64,000 bases of DNA from Apostichopus japonicus (Eukaryota > Echinodermata > Holothuroidea > Aspidochirotida > Stichopodidae). The stretch is taken from assembly GCF_037975245.1 (NCBI RefSeq), contig NC_092567.1, positions 21,054,876 to 21,118,875 of the forward strand. The letters run 5' to 3'. The position numbers were made by a program, and so were the translations under genes. Below, one piece after another: positions 34,906-46,922 of the stretch. The first letter of the stretch is position 1. Each line of letters begins with the position of its first letter. A model generated the notes under the pieces. That model did no database searches, was not told the DNA's origin, and saw only the letters and a program-made list of their open reading frames with translations.

Positions 34906-35105
34906 GTACGTTCGTATATATTATGTAGTGACGTCACGATATATATATGGTGATTCCAAAGTACCGCAGTTAATCCTTTATATATGATTTCAAATGTGGC
35001 ATTATTCCCAATTTTCACTTAACAGAGTGAAATATATAAACTGGACATGCCAGGACTATTTTTGTTGTTGTTAATATATAGAATTTACTTTTTAAATATT
35101 TTCAG

Positions 35106-35489
35106 AATATCACCTTGGGGTGCGGTGCAGGGGCGCGTCGTGGTGGCCAAAAGGGTATAACTCCGCCGAAATCACTCGTATGGCTTTCAATCTTATTAAT
35201 AACGGCACCAACGGAAGATGAAACGCTTCCTAAATGGTTTCCTGCAGAATTTCTTTGGCGTCATATCACAAAAATTAAATGCATTGCAACGGCAGCCAGA
35301 AGTGGATTAGCCTATACTAGTTCATACCGGTTCGGATTCGGCGCGCTGCTGGGTCCGAAGCAACGAGAGGCTCCTGCACTCTATCGAGCCTGCCGAAGGC
35401 GAAGATTTCCGCTTGGTCGTGAAAGGTGCTTATATCTTCCGGAGGTGCGGTGCTTGCCTTCAAGGCCCGCGTTACGGTTGGATCACTGA
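35106..35489 (+). CDS. Predicted exon 2, 127 codons plus stop, orphan protein
   Basis: An acceptor (ATTTTCAG, ending 35,105) opens a frame that is in register with exon 1 and runs to a stop at 35,489, for 138 residues in total. The segment is much more GC-rich than its surroundings. The protein is glycine- and arginine-rich near residue 20 (GCGAGARRGGQKG), has a short hydrophobic stretch (SLVWLSILLITA), and a strongly basic C-terminal part with several cysteines. No domain is recognised. AATAAA occurs at 35,865-35,870. The opposite strand is also open for 74 codons (35,317-35,538), which weakens the case for either frame. Confidence 0.35.
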   Translation, partial: NITLGCGAGARRGGQKGITPPKSLVWLSILLITAPTEDETLPKWFPAEFLWRHITKIKCIATAARSGLAYTSSYRFGFGALLGPKQREAPALYRACRRRRFPLGRERCLYLPEVRCLPSRPALRLDH

Positions 35490-35807
35490 GCTGGGAGCTA
35501 TTTGTGGTCACAGTCCGCTCCTGTCGGCGGCATTTGTCGTGTTAGATACGGTATACTCTCAGTATACGCACGCCCACCATAGCGACGCCACGAACCACCG
35601 ATGGGTAAACCCACGTAACTTACGGAGAGGTGTTGAAATCATGATTTACACCCCTCCGCCCCACCCCACCCCCCCCCCCCCTAAACATACAATGAAATAT
35701 CAAACAATGGAAGTTTAGAAAGGGTTTCAAAACCAGTGAACTTAAGAATCACCAGACTTATTTTATACCAGTTAAGCGATGCACTTAATATACGCAACCT
35801 CAATACT

Positions 35808-36577
35808 ACAACCTCGTGCGGATTACTCTTAAATGTTTCTTCGGCATGAAAGAGGGGGCTAGTAAATAAAATGGAGTTAAAAGTAAAAAAAAAACGGTAA
35901 TGTCGAGTCTAATACGGTTTCCTCAGCGCACTCGTATATACCACCTACAGTATATATCATATATGAACTTATAAATGTTTCCATGGAAACACTGAACGGC
36001 GTATTTCTTTCAAAGAAGGGCTATCTAAGAAAGATTGACGGGGCAAGTTTACGGGTTTATAACTAAAATATTGATCTTCTTTTTTTCTTTCGTTAATGAA
36101 GGCAAAAACATTTCCTTTTTGGATTGCACGCAAAGAGGAAAGTCAAATAAAACCACTTCCAGGATTCGCGAGACTGACAGACTGACAAGAACGAACTGAA
36201 AATCAGGTGCATGTACTTATTATGACCTCCAATATCGACCCAAGTATTTTGACCTCCACTAAACTATAATACTTCTCGAAATTTAGTTGAAAATTAAAGG
36301 AGCTTTGAGACCTATATGTGTATCACGTCAAAAATTGTATTCAATAATGTTGGCGTCTGGCCACGTCACGTTTGTTGCATAAGTATATGGCAGATTTATT
36401 TTTAAACAGTTTTAAGAATCATATACTATTGTAGGTGGTATACGAATGCACTGCGGAAACCGTATTGGGCTTGACACTACCGCTAATTTTGACTTTAAAC
36501 TCCATTTATTTACTAGCCCCTCCTTCAACACTGAAGAAAGATGCCGAAACATTTAAGAGGAATCTGCCCGATGTTTA
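35808..36577. mobile_element. Foldback/TIR element with ~150-bp inverted repeats
   Basis: 35,808-35,965 is inverted at about 36,415-36,577. Shared blocks include CTCTTAAATGTTTC, GGGGCTAGTAAATAAA, AATACGGTTTCC and CGTATA(TA)CCACCTAC. The spacer of about 450 bp is non-coding. Arms differ by about 10-15 per cent, so it is old. The exact ends and duplications are unclear. It provides the only AATAAA after the predicted orphan gene. Confidence 0.65.
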
Positions 36578-38548
36578 CAGTCTGTTATTGCCATAGGTAT
36601 TCACGGCCATATTTTACACTTTTATTTAGTTTCCTTGTAACGTAAAATAACACACAACGCACCCTTCTCAGTTATCATATAGTGAGGGTTTTTTTTTTTT
36701 ACTTTGTGTCTCCCTTTAAAGGTTAACTGCGTTACATCGTCAAATCACCCATATTAATTGGGGTTTTCTTCACAGTGAAAGTCCATCACTTCCAGGCGTG
36801 AATATTTAACAGAAGATTTTCATAAACTTTTCCTGCTACAGGTTTTTTAAGCACAAAATCATGAATATTCAGAATTTTTTCTTCTTTTTTCTAGTTTTGG
36901 TTAATATTATATTATTACATAAGTTAAACGTACAGAACAGATTATAGATAATTCTGTCACTCACTACTCTTTTTCTCGCTCTTTTCAATATATATATATA
37001 CTATTTTGTCTTCCCTTAATCGGTGTAAAGTCCAAGGCTAAGCTTACGTTCTTGGTCAAATGTTATCTACCTGTTTACAAAGTCAAAATAATTATTAAAC
37101 CAATTATTTCCGGTTGCCGGAATTCCTTGCACCAAAATTGCTAGTAGTTGTATTTCCTCCAGGGACTTAAACTTATAGTAATTACGACATAACATTGCAA
37201 TCTTGCAATCGTCATGGGGTGCAACCACGTTTACTTAAACCCCTCCCCCACCCACGCCTCCCCTCTCCACTGCATGACAGACAGAATATTACAACAAAAG
37301 CCTAGTGTATTATTAGTACATAAAGATATAACACGTACATGGGGTGAAACCTACACAATCGAAAATTCAACATTGTTTCAAAAGATAGCACCATTTTGCA
37401 CACTTAAACACCCTCCTATATTAACTAACATTCCTCAATAGGGGGTGGAACACCCCTCCACCCCCCCCTCCCATCAACCCTACTAAAAAAAAATAAAAGT
37501 AGATATCAGTACTACAGGTCTTGAATGTAGACCTAATTACAGACTTAATTTATAGCCTAAATATGCCTCAGGTTGAACCATTTTGTTATTTTTCTACTAT
37601 CATCACCCCCCCCCCCCACCACCCACCACCCCCTGCATTGGAATCTGGATCCGTCCCTACTACACAAATATTCTGTTCCTCATCTTCTTTATTCGACGAA
37701 TCTAAGTGATTTAATTTTAATTTCAACTTGTTGCAATTATATTGAGCAATCTAACTAGACATATTTCTATGTATATACAATCATAACTAGTTTATAATAT
37801 CCCAGTGTATTTGCCATTAGATTGAAAAGATAGCTAAAATAATTTTGGGGATTATTTCTATGAAATCGAACAAAAATTTGAAAAGGGGTGACGTCATCAG
37901 ACAGTCTGTTTTATTTATTATTTATTTTTTATTTGTTTCCACCTTGGTCTTAGATGACCGTTACCTTCCGGTTAGTGACGCAATAGATGTTGCATAGAAA
38001 ACTTCATTCGAAGACAAGGTTAAAGTTATAAAATATAAGAATTGATATAAGAGATACAAAAAATTAAAAAACTTGACTTTTTAAGTTTGTAAATTATGTT
38101 AGAAAAGGAAGTGAAATATTCCTCACGATGTTGAGAGAGATATCGTATTTACAACACCATAAGACACGCCCCTATTGTAACATAGCTCGGTGATTGGTGC
38201 TAAGAGACCGTGTGCGTGTAGTTCAGAAATGTGAAAGAAAGAAACAAATGAAAATAAAAAAGGTGAAAATAAATGCCTGTCCCAAAACATGATCTTTCAA
38301 ATGAGGTTATTCGGACATTAAAGAAAAATAGGCTATCAGCTTTGATTTAAATTAACCTGAGCGATTTTTCTGTTGCTATTTGGCATTAAGCGGCGGAAGT
38401 GGGAAAGTTTTATGGTGATACATAATGTAGTCAATTAATCACTTAAGGTCGATGTAACATGCATGATCCTCTTAAAAGTACAAAATGATTGTCCAAAAAT
38501 TAGATATGTCCTTAGTAAAACTAGAAGAAGACACAAAAATAGTTTCTA
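36578..38548. other. Intergenic, no gene seen
   Basis: Several C-rich runs (37,456; 37,606) and short (TA)n near 36,990. The predicted frames are proline- and serine-rich by base composition. Confidence 0.5.
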
Positions 38549-38549
38549 G

Positions 38550-38825
38550 ATGGATGGATGGATGGATGGATGGATGGATGGATGGATGGATGGATGGATG
38601 GATGGATGGATGGATGGACGGACGGACGGATGGGTGGATGGGTGGATGGATGGATGGATGGACGGATGGACGGACGGACGGATGGACGGACGGGCGGACG
38701 GGCGGACGGGCGGACGGATGGACGGACGGACGGACGGACGGACGGACGGACGGACGGACGGACGGACGGACGGACGGACGGACGGACGGACGGACGGACG
38801 GACGGACGGACGGACGGACGGACGG
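38550..38825. repeat. (GGAT)n passing into (GGAC)n tetranucleotide array
   Basis: About 276 bp. The left third is nearly pure GGAT, the middle is a mixture with GGGT and GGGC variants, and the right half is nearly pure GGAC. All six frames stay open ([12 protein letters not shown] and similar repeats), which is an artefact of the repeat. Confidence 0.95.
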
Positions 38826-39800
38826 AAACACTATGTACAAATATTGTATTGGATAGTGAAGAAGACATATTTTTTACTTATATTCTAAAGTTTTTAGGTG
38901 TAACTATGCAGTTATTTCACCCAGAGAAATCAACCAACACTTGATTAAGTTTTAAAAATAAGATTTAAACGAAACCAAACATACAGCTCACAGGTTCTAC
39001 GTATTTCTTGTTACCCTTATTCCCTTTTTTCACTTTTATTTTCTGTTAAACTTTGTGTTGCCTTTAAATTTTCTGTTTATTTCTTTAAACCCATCTGTTA
39101 AGCCCATTTTGTTCCAACACTATTCCGGCTGTTTCCTTCTTTCTCTGTAAACAACTTATTGTGCTGCCATTACCTGTCCATGGTAGTTGAAAGGGGAAAT
39201 TTAAACTTCACTTTAAAACTTTCAATATTTTGACCTTTCTGTATGGGCAAGTTCCAATCAATGTGTCGTCGGATCATATCGCCAGCTGTAGAAATCGACG
39301 GATCAAAGAGGGAGGGGGGGTGATTGTTAATATGACATGCAAGGAGTAGGTCCAGGGGGTAGGAGGTATGTCCAAGGGATAAATCTACAAACATAATTTT
39401 GCTCAAACCCGACGCATATGCATAGTAGGGGAGGGGGGGTGATCAAGGCAGGGAATTCCTTAAGTTTTACGAATGTTCCTTTTAGCACATATATTTGTCA
39501 CGACGTTTGGTTATCGACCTTCACTTGGTAGCACAGGCCCATTCTTCTAAGAAGTCTCCAAGGCCGTCACTTCCGAAGGTAACAGATACTGCTTTTTAGT
39601 ACTTGAAGATACTGCTTTTAGTACTTTAAGTCTTTTCATATACAAGCACGGTACCAACTATATATTGTAGTAAATTCAATGAAACTTGAAACTTTTAAAG
39701 GTGACATTTTATTTAAAAAATCTACAATTGTTTTGTCCATATCTCGGAGTCTTGTTCGTCTATTTTGAATCCCCACCGACACCACTGTCACCAGACTAGC
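38826..39800. other. Intergenic, no confident gene
   Basis: A 78-codon minus-strand frame at 39,170-39,406 (starting MSKIMFVDLSLG) has varied composition but no recognisable domain and no evident splice context. Confidence 0.4.
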
Positions 39801-39804
39801 TTAC

Positions 39805-39879
39805 GGACCGCGGTGTACCGTACGCACCGCGGTGTACACTACGAGGTGCGTGTACAGTACGAACCGCGATGTACCGAAC
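39805..39879. repeat. CpG-rich 19-bp minisatellite, four units
   Basis: Four units of 19, 19, 18 and 19 bp resemble GCACCGCGGTGTACACTAC. Each holds a CCGCGG-like core and a GTAC. It is a compact CpG cluster in AT-rich DNA and could bind a factor in tandem. Confidence 0.8.
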
Positions 39880-40213
39880 TTGAAAATCACTAATCTTGTC
39901 TAAGTGGATATGTGCATGTGTACTTCATAGTTTAGCTCAATATAACTGAGGGCGCTGTATCAATCTTTTAAGCAGAGCCGTATATAAGGCTATGCTTTTA
40001 AGTACAGGCGAAATTTTGAACCCCGATTCCCCCCCCCCCCCCCTCCCTGCCCACCCAGCGCATTTTGATACTCCAAGGCAGGCAGTTTGAAAGAAATGTA
40101 TTTTACACAAGAAATTTACATACGTATATGATTTTTGAAGAATGTGAAAAACCCTTATCATATATATGCATTACAAAAAAAAATCTTATTCCATTTTGGG
40201 AGACGTCACAGAT

Positions 40214-40483
40214 TTAATGTTTCATCACACTAAAGGCATGAAAGACTTGATCAAGTCTAAACATGACGTCATCGAGACTCACGTGCTTCTTGATTATATT
40301 AATGAAATGAAGGACCAGTGATTGAGTAAGATGACCTAAATCTTTGAATCTAAAACTTTCCTTGGGGTTTATATATAGCCCTCCTTTTCCTATGTTTGTT
40401 TCCCGCCATATGTAAAGGATGTACACGAGATTCAAGCTCACGTGTATTTCTGATTTTAAGATCTTGAAAGCTTCCTTGGTCAT
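40214..40483 (-). CDS. Unassigned 89-codon open frame
   Basis: Starts at an ATG (MTKEAFKILKSEIHVS) and ends FHAFSVMKH. Amino-acid composition is balanced rather than repeat-like, and the frame is long for AT-rich DNA. No domain, signal peptide or membrane helix is evident, and no clear splice sites were seen. Chance is the default explanation. Confidence 0.15.
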   Translation of the reverse strand: MTKEAFKILKSEIHVSLNLVYILYIWRETNIGKGGLYINPKESFRFKDLGHLTQSLVLHFINIIKKHVSLDDVMFRLDQVFHAFSVMKH

Positions 40484-41072
40484 TGGCTGATATATTTAAA
40501 GGAAGGGCCGATGAGGCATTGCCCTGACATTTAAAGTCAACTGATGCCTTGCGAACACCCGGCGTTTAACTTTTACATCTGTTCGTCATATATATACACA
40601 TTTATCCAGGATAAAGATTAAGTCATTGAACTAAAACCAAAGCAAAAATACTATTTGATACTTTGTGCATTGAAAGTAAATAATGTTTTTAGCGAAATAG
40701 TCACGTGATTTTGTTTGATCAAATATCAATGTTTCCTTTCTTTCCTTTTGCCTTTTTTTTTATAAAGTCCTTGACCAATTTTAAGCACCATTTTTGTTGA
40801 GATTTGCTACATTCTGATATTACCAAACTTGACCGCTTAAAAAACAGACCCCATAAGCATACATGCAACAACAAAAATGCACCAGAAACAACGAATGAAA
40901 TTGGGTCTAAGGTTTAAAGTCAAACAAACCAATGCATGAAATTTATTAGAAACAAAAGCTTCCGGCATTAAATTAAACGGTTTATGAATCTATACAATTT
41001 GGGAGCAACTAATTGATTGTAACGTTCGGTGCACACTGCCGAACTGACCACGACTCGATCAATCTGCTTTAT

Positions 41073-41344
41073 TATTGTAGTGCGCGTGCGCGCTACAATA
41101 TTAGCATTACTTGCCAAGTGAACGATACCTGCTTGACTGGACATTGAAACTTAAAGTTTCATATAGTCTCTGTACATTTGCCTTTTCAGAGAATAGCTGC
41201 GTAGGCAACTGATTCTGAGCCTATCACGGCGCTCACAAGCGCCCTCACTTTGTAGTAACTACATGATTATACTCCAGGCCTGGTGTGTTGTCCGCCAAAC
41301 AATATAGCACATAATACTGCAAGCACTCCACGCGCACTACAATA
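41073..41344. mobile_element. TA-flanked MITE with 14-bp perfect termini
   Basis: TTGTAGTGCGCGTG at 41,075 is mirrored exactly as CACGCGCACTACAA ending 41,342, each flanked by TA. This is the insertion preference of Tc1/mariner-type elements. The left terminus is itself half of a 28-bp near-palindrome (41,073-41,100), so an extra inverted terminus sits directly inside. Confidence 0.55.
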
Positions 41345-43107
41345 CTGCGAAGTTGCATGCAAATGCAGTCAGTTCTAGTTGAATTTTGTTTTTGAAGCTA
41401 TTTCAAGGAGTGACCACAAATTGATTATATATAGTATATATATACTTGGGGATAGTCTACCACAGAAGACCTTAAATCCCCTAAAATACATGTTGAAATA
41501 TTTACGTCTTATTTAACGAGTTACTAATCGTTTCATGCAATACAGATAATTTTGTGTCACACAACTAATTTATTTTAATATTATAATTGGTTCATTTGTG
41601 TGTTTTTTTTTTTATTTCTTGTAGTTTATGCTTACATTTGTTTACCATTCCTGGTCAGAATATTGTGGGCTTTTACAGGGTTTTCTTGTTGGACTTTTAC
41701 CATTATTTTTTTGCAACAGCCAATTTCTGACCATGACAACATCGAAATACCATTTTTTTTTTCTGTCTTCTGAACTTTTTTCTGTAAAAATCTGTCCAAC
41801 GATTTTTTTTCTTGCCTCACAGTTCACTTAGAGTCATATTGTATTAAATTTGTTTTCACCTTGAGTGGTCCCCAAACCATAAACTGTAAACCACCAGCAA
41901 CAAAAAATTCAGAATTAAATATATTATCTTTGGCGTTTATTCTATCTATTAAATCGTAGTGTCCAAGTAAATTTGGTTACTGGTAATTCCTTTGCCATTG
42001 GCAATGGCTGTTTATCAACTTAAGATGTCAACAAAAATGGGTAAACAGATGCCAATATTTGGTCAATTTGTTCGACCTTAGATGCCTTGTATGTTTTTAT
42101 GTATATATATATATATATATTTTTGGAGGGGGGGCGGAAATTCGACTTTCCGTTTATATTTTTTATTAACTAAACCAGGAGGTACAGAAACATGTACAGA
42201 CACGTGAAGATTGGGAAGGAATTTTACTTTAAAGAAATATATAAAAAAAGGGAAAAAGGGAAAAAGAAGAGAAAAGAGGAAAACGTGTAGCTAAAAGTTA
42301 ACAAGGAAACAATTATTTTTAAAGAACATTGCTGAGAAGAAAATGAATTCAAATACGGTATTCTCTTTTATAGGTATGGTTATTATTAATACCTTATTTT
42401 AAATTGATGTTTCTGTGAATGCACGATGGGTAAAAATCGACCACAGCATTGCATAACAGCTGACATATTTTAAAGAATAATTCTTTGAATTTCGATATGC
42501 AAATATTTCCGCGGATAAAAGTCTCCCTTTTTTGTTGACAACATTAAAAGGTTTCCTTTAGATTTCTGCCTAAAATTTCTCCCACAAGATATAGATTTAA
42601 ATTGAAGCGACGTTAAAGCATTGCTTTTTATTGTGAAATTGTTTGTATTTCTTGAAAATAAAATCGAATAAGTTAGTTCTAAGGCTTATGTTATTTTAAT
42701 ATTGAGATAAAAGTCGGCTGTTTTCTAATACCTTGTTGAATGTGATTAAATCGTCATTATGCATACCGTTATAGTATACACAGCCTAACCGATTCCTAAC
42801 TCTGCGAAAAATAGGAAGTATGAAAGTCAGCTATACGCTCCAAATTGAATGTTTTTGTTTTAGTTCAATCGATAAATTATATAAATATATATAAATGTTA
42901 TAGTATGAATTTGTGATTCGTCCTATCTCTGCGAATGAACCAAACTTTTGGCCAGAAAAACAAAAAACATAGCAATAATTATTTGATTCTTTACTACACA
43001 ATAGTATCACAGAAAGATTTTTTTAGATCTTCGAGATTTAATGCATCATAGGGCTTGAATTGCTTACATACTGATATTATGAAATACTTTAAAAAAAGGT
43101 CTGGACG
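41345..43107. other. Intergenic, no gene seen
   Basis: AT-rich sequence with poly-T runs and a short (TA)n at 42,102-42,120. Confidence 0.5.
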
Positions 43108-43551
43108 GCCATTCATTCAATCATTCGTTCGTTCATTCGTTCGTTCATTGGTTCGTTCGTTTCTTAGTTCATTCATCCATTCATCCATTCGTTCATTCGT
43201 TCGTTCGTTCGTTCATTAATTCATTCATTAATTCATGCATTCATACATTCATCTATTCATACATCCATTCATTCATGCATTCATTCATTCATTCATATAT
43301 TCATCGGTTCATTCATTCATACATTCATAATTTCATACATTCTAGCATTCATTCATTCATACATTCATACTTTCATACATTCATCCATTCATACATCCAT
43401 TCATTCATACATTCATATATTCATCGGTTCATTCATTCATACATTCATAATTTCATACATTCATACACTCTAGCATTCATTCATACATTCATGCATTCAT
43501 ACTTTCATACATTCATACATTCATTCAGTCATACATCCATTCATTAATTCA
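43108..43551. repeat. Degenerate CATT/CGTT tetranucleotide array, ~440 bp
   Basis: Imperfect CATT repeats with CGTT, CATA and CATC variants. A higher-order unit of about 130 bp is visible: ATATTCATCGGTTCATTC occurs twice, and CATAATTTCATACATTC twice. A 90-codon plus-strand frame reading FIHSYIH repeats is an artefact. Confidence 0.9.
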
Positions 43552-46199
43552 ACATTTGAGAAATACCCTGGAAGCTCTATAAAAGTGTTCACCAAACACA
43601 GGCAAAATGCTGCTTGACACATTATAGTTGGCCTAACTTTGTTTTGTTATAGCTGGCGCTCGTCGCTTTTGTTTCGAGTGGTCGTGTAGAGTGGCTGACC
43701 TGAATATAGTTTGTTGTCGTGTCATATATAATTTCTATTTGGGAATATTGAGGTCGTCCTTACTAGGGCATTCTGGTGCTCAAATACTTCCGAATGTGAC
43801 AGATTATTGTAACACATTTTGAAATCTTACGGACTCAAAATCAGTTTTACATATAGCATTTAGGGAGCGGAGCTTCCCGTTAAAGCCCGCAACCGTTTAT
43901 TGTTCCGCTTCCTTCACTTCATGTTATTTGTTATTTCTAAACATTTAAATGCATGTTGTGAAAAATGAGGTCTTCCAAGTATAGAGAGGGCGCCCTGCAG
44001 TATGATTAGACTTTCAGTCATCTGAGTTCGTGGGGTACATCTATGGAGTACAGCCCGGTGACGCGTGAGGGGAGGGTATAGTATCCAGAGAAAGCACCCT
44101 ATAACTTCCATTATACAATGTTTTGAGGATTCTTTCCTATATATCTCACTAAATGGGAAGGACTAGAGATCAGTTTAAGGAACTGAAAGCTTAATCCATC
44201 CCGTATAATTTTCATATAAGCCTCTGCATGTGCGATACATTCCTGTAACAGTTACTATAATCATGATAAGACCAAGAAAAGGCTTGATGAGAAGGAGGCA
44301 GTGGGTCAGAGAAAACAGCCTCGGGGTCAGGACCGGGGTCAATTAGGGGTCCGGGGAAATATGGCATGAAGCATAATACATGTATTATAATATTCAAAAT
44401 GTGCTGAAAGAGAAATTAAGGATTCAAATACAGAGAGAGGGGGGGGGGGGGGTTCTGGTGAGATCAATTTTCCCCGAGTTCGAACTGACTCTCGACGACA
44501 CTGCGACCAGCTTTTAGAAACTGCAACAACCCATAATGCATCGTTCAGTACCACGGTACCCCTCCCCCCATACACCATAGAGTACCTCTTTGCCTGGAAT
44601 ATGAAGAAGCAAAATATTGTCTGCTTTGATATGTAAGGCAAAACCAAATACGTTGAACTATCGTCCAACGTGTTTCACGATACGGAAGGGTGTCCCTCTT
44701 CCACAATAACGGACGTTAACCTGTAACTACGCCAAAATGTCACCCAAACACCGGTACAAACTAGACAGCACCATTTTGCATCCAAGCATCCTAAAATAAG
44801 CTATGCAAATATTGAAACACTCCCACAAAGGTATTCAATACAAAAAGATCTACATCTTTAGTAAACGCACCGCCCCGTTCAAGAAAATCCTAAGTATGAG
44901 CCTGTATGATTATTTCGATTGATTAACAATATTATTTGGTGTAGTAACTCTGTATTTTGGAAAACTGTGCGAACTAAACACACAGACAGACACATAGACA
45001 CACAGACGCACACTCAAACTGCGTTAAATGAGAAGGCATGTTATAGGTGAGATCGTACTACGTCACCAGCACAATTTATGGATAATTTATAGTGTATATA
45101 TAGGCTTATATACCTGACCAGCTAGTTGGGGAAAATATTCCCAGTGCTACTACCACTGTATACTGTATTCTCATATCATGCTTCAAAACAAATGTACTGC
45201 CAGTACAAACAGTTGCTAACCTTCTTCAACGGGATAGTTCATACTCAGTGCTCATACTGTCAGTATCAGTGCTTTCAAGCATGGTATGAGAGGTATAAAT
45301 GTTAGGAAAATGTGCCAACATCATAACATATATACATTATGATGTAGACGTCGCGTACTAAACCTATACAGTTTTATACTATACACTATATATGAATATA
45401 CTCAATCAGATGTACTTTGGTTAGAAAGGTAATTTCTTCAACCGAAGGTTATATGCAAATTCCATGGAAGGTCGACAAGCACTTCATGACAACAGAGTCA
45501 TTGCACAAATATATATTGAGGGATGAAGAGCTCTCGAACAAACGTAAATATAACTGAAATAGGGTTTTCCGAGTGACCAGTGTAAGTACGTACGTTACAA
45601 ACATACCCAGCCACTGTATACAACTTTGTTATCCTGTACAAACACACTAAAACTACAAAATAGTTCGTATCTCATAGCAGTGTCCAGAAAGGGGTCCAGG
45701 TGATTTGCCAATTGTGGTGATTTGCCAAATTGTTTTGCATTGAGGAAGTGCGAATGGTCTCTGTATTGTAGCAGATGAAATTATCTATATATCGTAACAT
45801 CCGACGAATCAATAAGAGGGATGGCAGGGGGGGGGGGTGCACTGGACTGACATCGGAGGAGAGGAGGGGATTGGGACACCCCTATAAAATAATCATTTTC
45901 CAACGCACACGGAACCCGCTGCGAAGTTTGAGAGAAACCATTTATTTCTTGCTATAGAATAATTCTAACCACATAAATAGCGTTTTCTGTGAAGTTAAAA
46001 CTGGTCACAGGATGAAGAGGGATGGGTGAGTGCCTGTGAGTGGATCCATTGTCAATATTATAGAGAGAGATTGGAACGCGGGAAGAACTCGCCAAAAGCA
46101 TACAGTGGTATGTGTGTGCTTTTTAGTGTCCGAACTGAGCAAACTTGAAATGGTTGAATAGTTAATCCCTAATCGTTCTAAGGATTGCAAGATCGATTA
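43552..46199. other. Intergenic, no gene seen
   Basis: Contains a 12-G run at 44,438 and a C/A-rich stretch near 44,980. The minus-strand frames here are short and interrupted. No coding signal I would defend. Confidence 0.5.
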
Positions 46200-46204
46200 A
46201 ACAT

Positions 46205-46260
46205 AACGTTTCTCTCTTCTCTCTCTCTCCACCCACCCCCCTCTCCACCTCTCCCTCTCT
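46205..46260 (+). repeat. (CT)-rich polypyrimidine tract
   Basis: TCTCTCTTCTCTCTCTCTCC followed by C-rich and CT-rich sequence. It lies about 100 bp upstream of the predicted ATG at 46,361 and could be a promoter-proximal polypyrimidine element. Confidence 0.6.
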
Positions 46261-46360
46261 TAAGATGAAGGGTTTGTAAATAAATTACCACGAATTAAGG
46301 TTAATAGATCTATTACAACCATTAGACTTTCAGTACATATATACACCAAGGAAAGTTTAA

Positions 46361-46502
46361 ATGGATTTAAACTTGTTGTGTTTGTGGATGTTATTTACCT
46401 TGTGTCGGTCGGAGCTATATAGCGAAGTCTGTCAAGACAAAGCCGGGAATATATATCAAGCATTTATAACGTGTGGACCAATTCTGAATGCGTGGGAAGT
46501 TT
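46361..46502 (+). CDS. Predicted exon 1: signal peptide of a small secreted protein
   Basis: The ATG at 46,361 opens MDLNLLCLWMLFTLCRS, a good signal peptide: hydrophobic core, then small or polar residues around position 17. It continues with a cysteine-containing segment (SEVCQDKAGNIYQAFITCG). The frame closes at 46,517. A donor TTT|GTAAAA at 46,502/46,503 would leave phase 1 and remove the stop. Without splicing it is a 52-residue secreted peptide with six cysteines overall. The order of Cys, Gly and hydrophobic residues faintly recalls an insulin/relaxin B chain, but the spacing does not fit. Confidence 0.4.
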
Positions 46503-46669
46503 GTAAAAAAAGCTTTTAGACAAATTAAAGTTGTAAACTTGATTCCGTGTTGGTCAGAGGTTGCGGACGTTCAGATTCATCTGAGTCTGTAAATATAACG
46601 GGAAATGTGTTAGGCTTGCTCGTCTCATGTTATCCAGTCTAATGACGAATTCGTAACGGAACATTTCAG

Positions 46670-46834
46670 TTGTATATATTGAGTATGAATTTTATGAAAA
46701 AAGACGTATGCCGCCTCCAACTTTAGCAACAGAAAGTAGTATCAAAGTAGGCCATCTAGAAGGTCTCACAGGATTCCGACGGTCAGAAACTGTGGATGAA
46801 TATACAGAAGCAACAAGTACAAAGGTTCTACTAG
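46670..46834 (+). CDS. Predicted exon 2 of the secreted-protein gene
   Basis: Acceptor TTTCAG ends at 46,669 and donor CTAG|GTAAGT lies at 46,834/46,835. The incoming phase fits exon 1. The exon encodes VYIEYEFYEKRR, then MPPPTLATESSIKVGHLEG, then TGFRRSETVDEYTEA. KRR and FRR are candidate dibasic processing sites, and it is rich in Tyr, Glu and Thr with no cysteine. An in-frame ATG at 46,708 could make this a first coding exon instead. The alternative reading is the cytoplasmic tail of a membrane receptor, given the many tyrosines. Confidence 0.45.
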
Positions 46835-46922
46835 GTAAGTTTTATAAAAACTGACAATACTTATTGTTAAAGAAAACATTACTTTCATTATGTGATTTTA
46901 TTATATTCATACGCTCATTAAG

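Noticed and set aside
35317-35538. Minus-strand 74-codon frame opposite predicted exon 2 as a separate gene
   Set aside because: No methionine start, promoter or splice context on that strand. It is probably the GC-rich shadow of the plus-strand frame, although the reverse cannot be excluded.
38472-38944. Five overlapping frames of 112-128 codons ([12 protein letters not shown] repeats)
   Set aside because: The tetranucleotide array is open in every frame. No unique coding sequence flanks it.
43275-43547. 90-codon FIHSYIH repeat protein
   Set aside because: Artefact of the CATT/CATA microsatellite.
46361-46519. An insulin/relaxin-family hormone gene
   Set aside because: Signal peptide, Cys-Gly and a phase-1 intron are suggestive. 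The cysteine spacing is wrong, and no A-chain cysteine motif is found in the predicted exons. A CC-x3-C stretch near 52,350 is 5.5 kb away and also misspaced.
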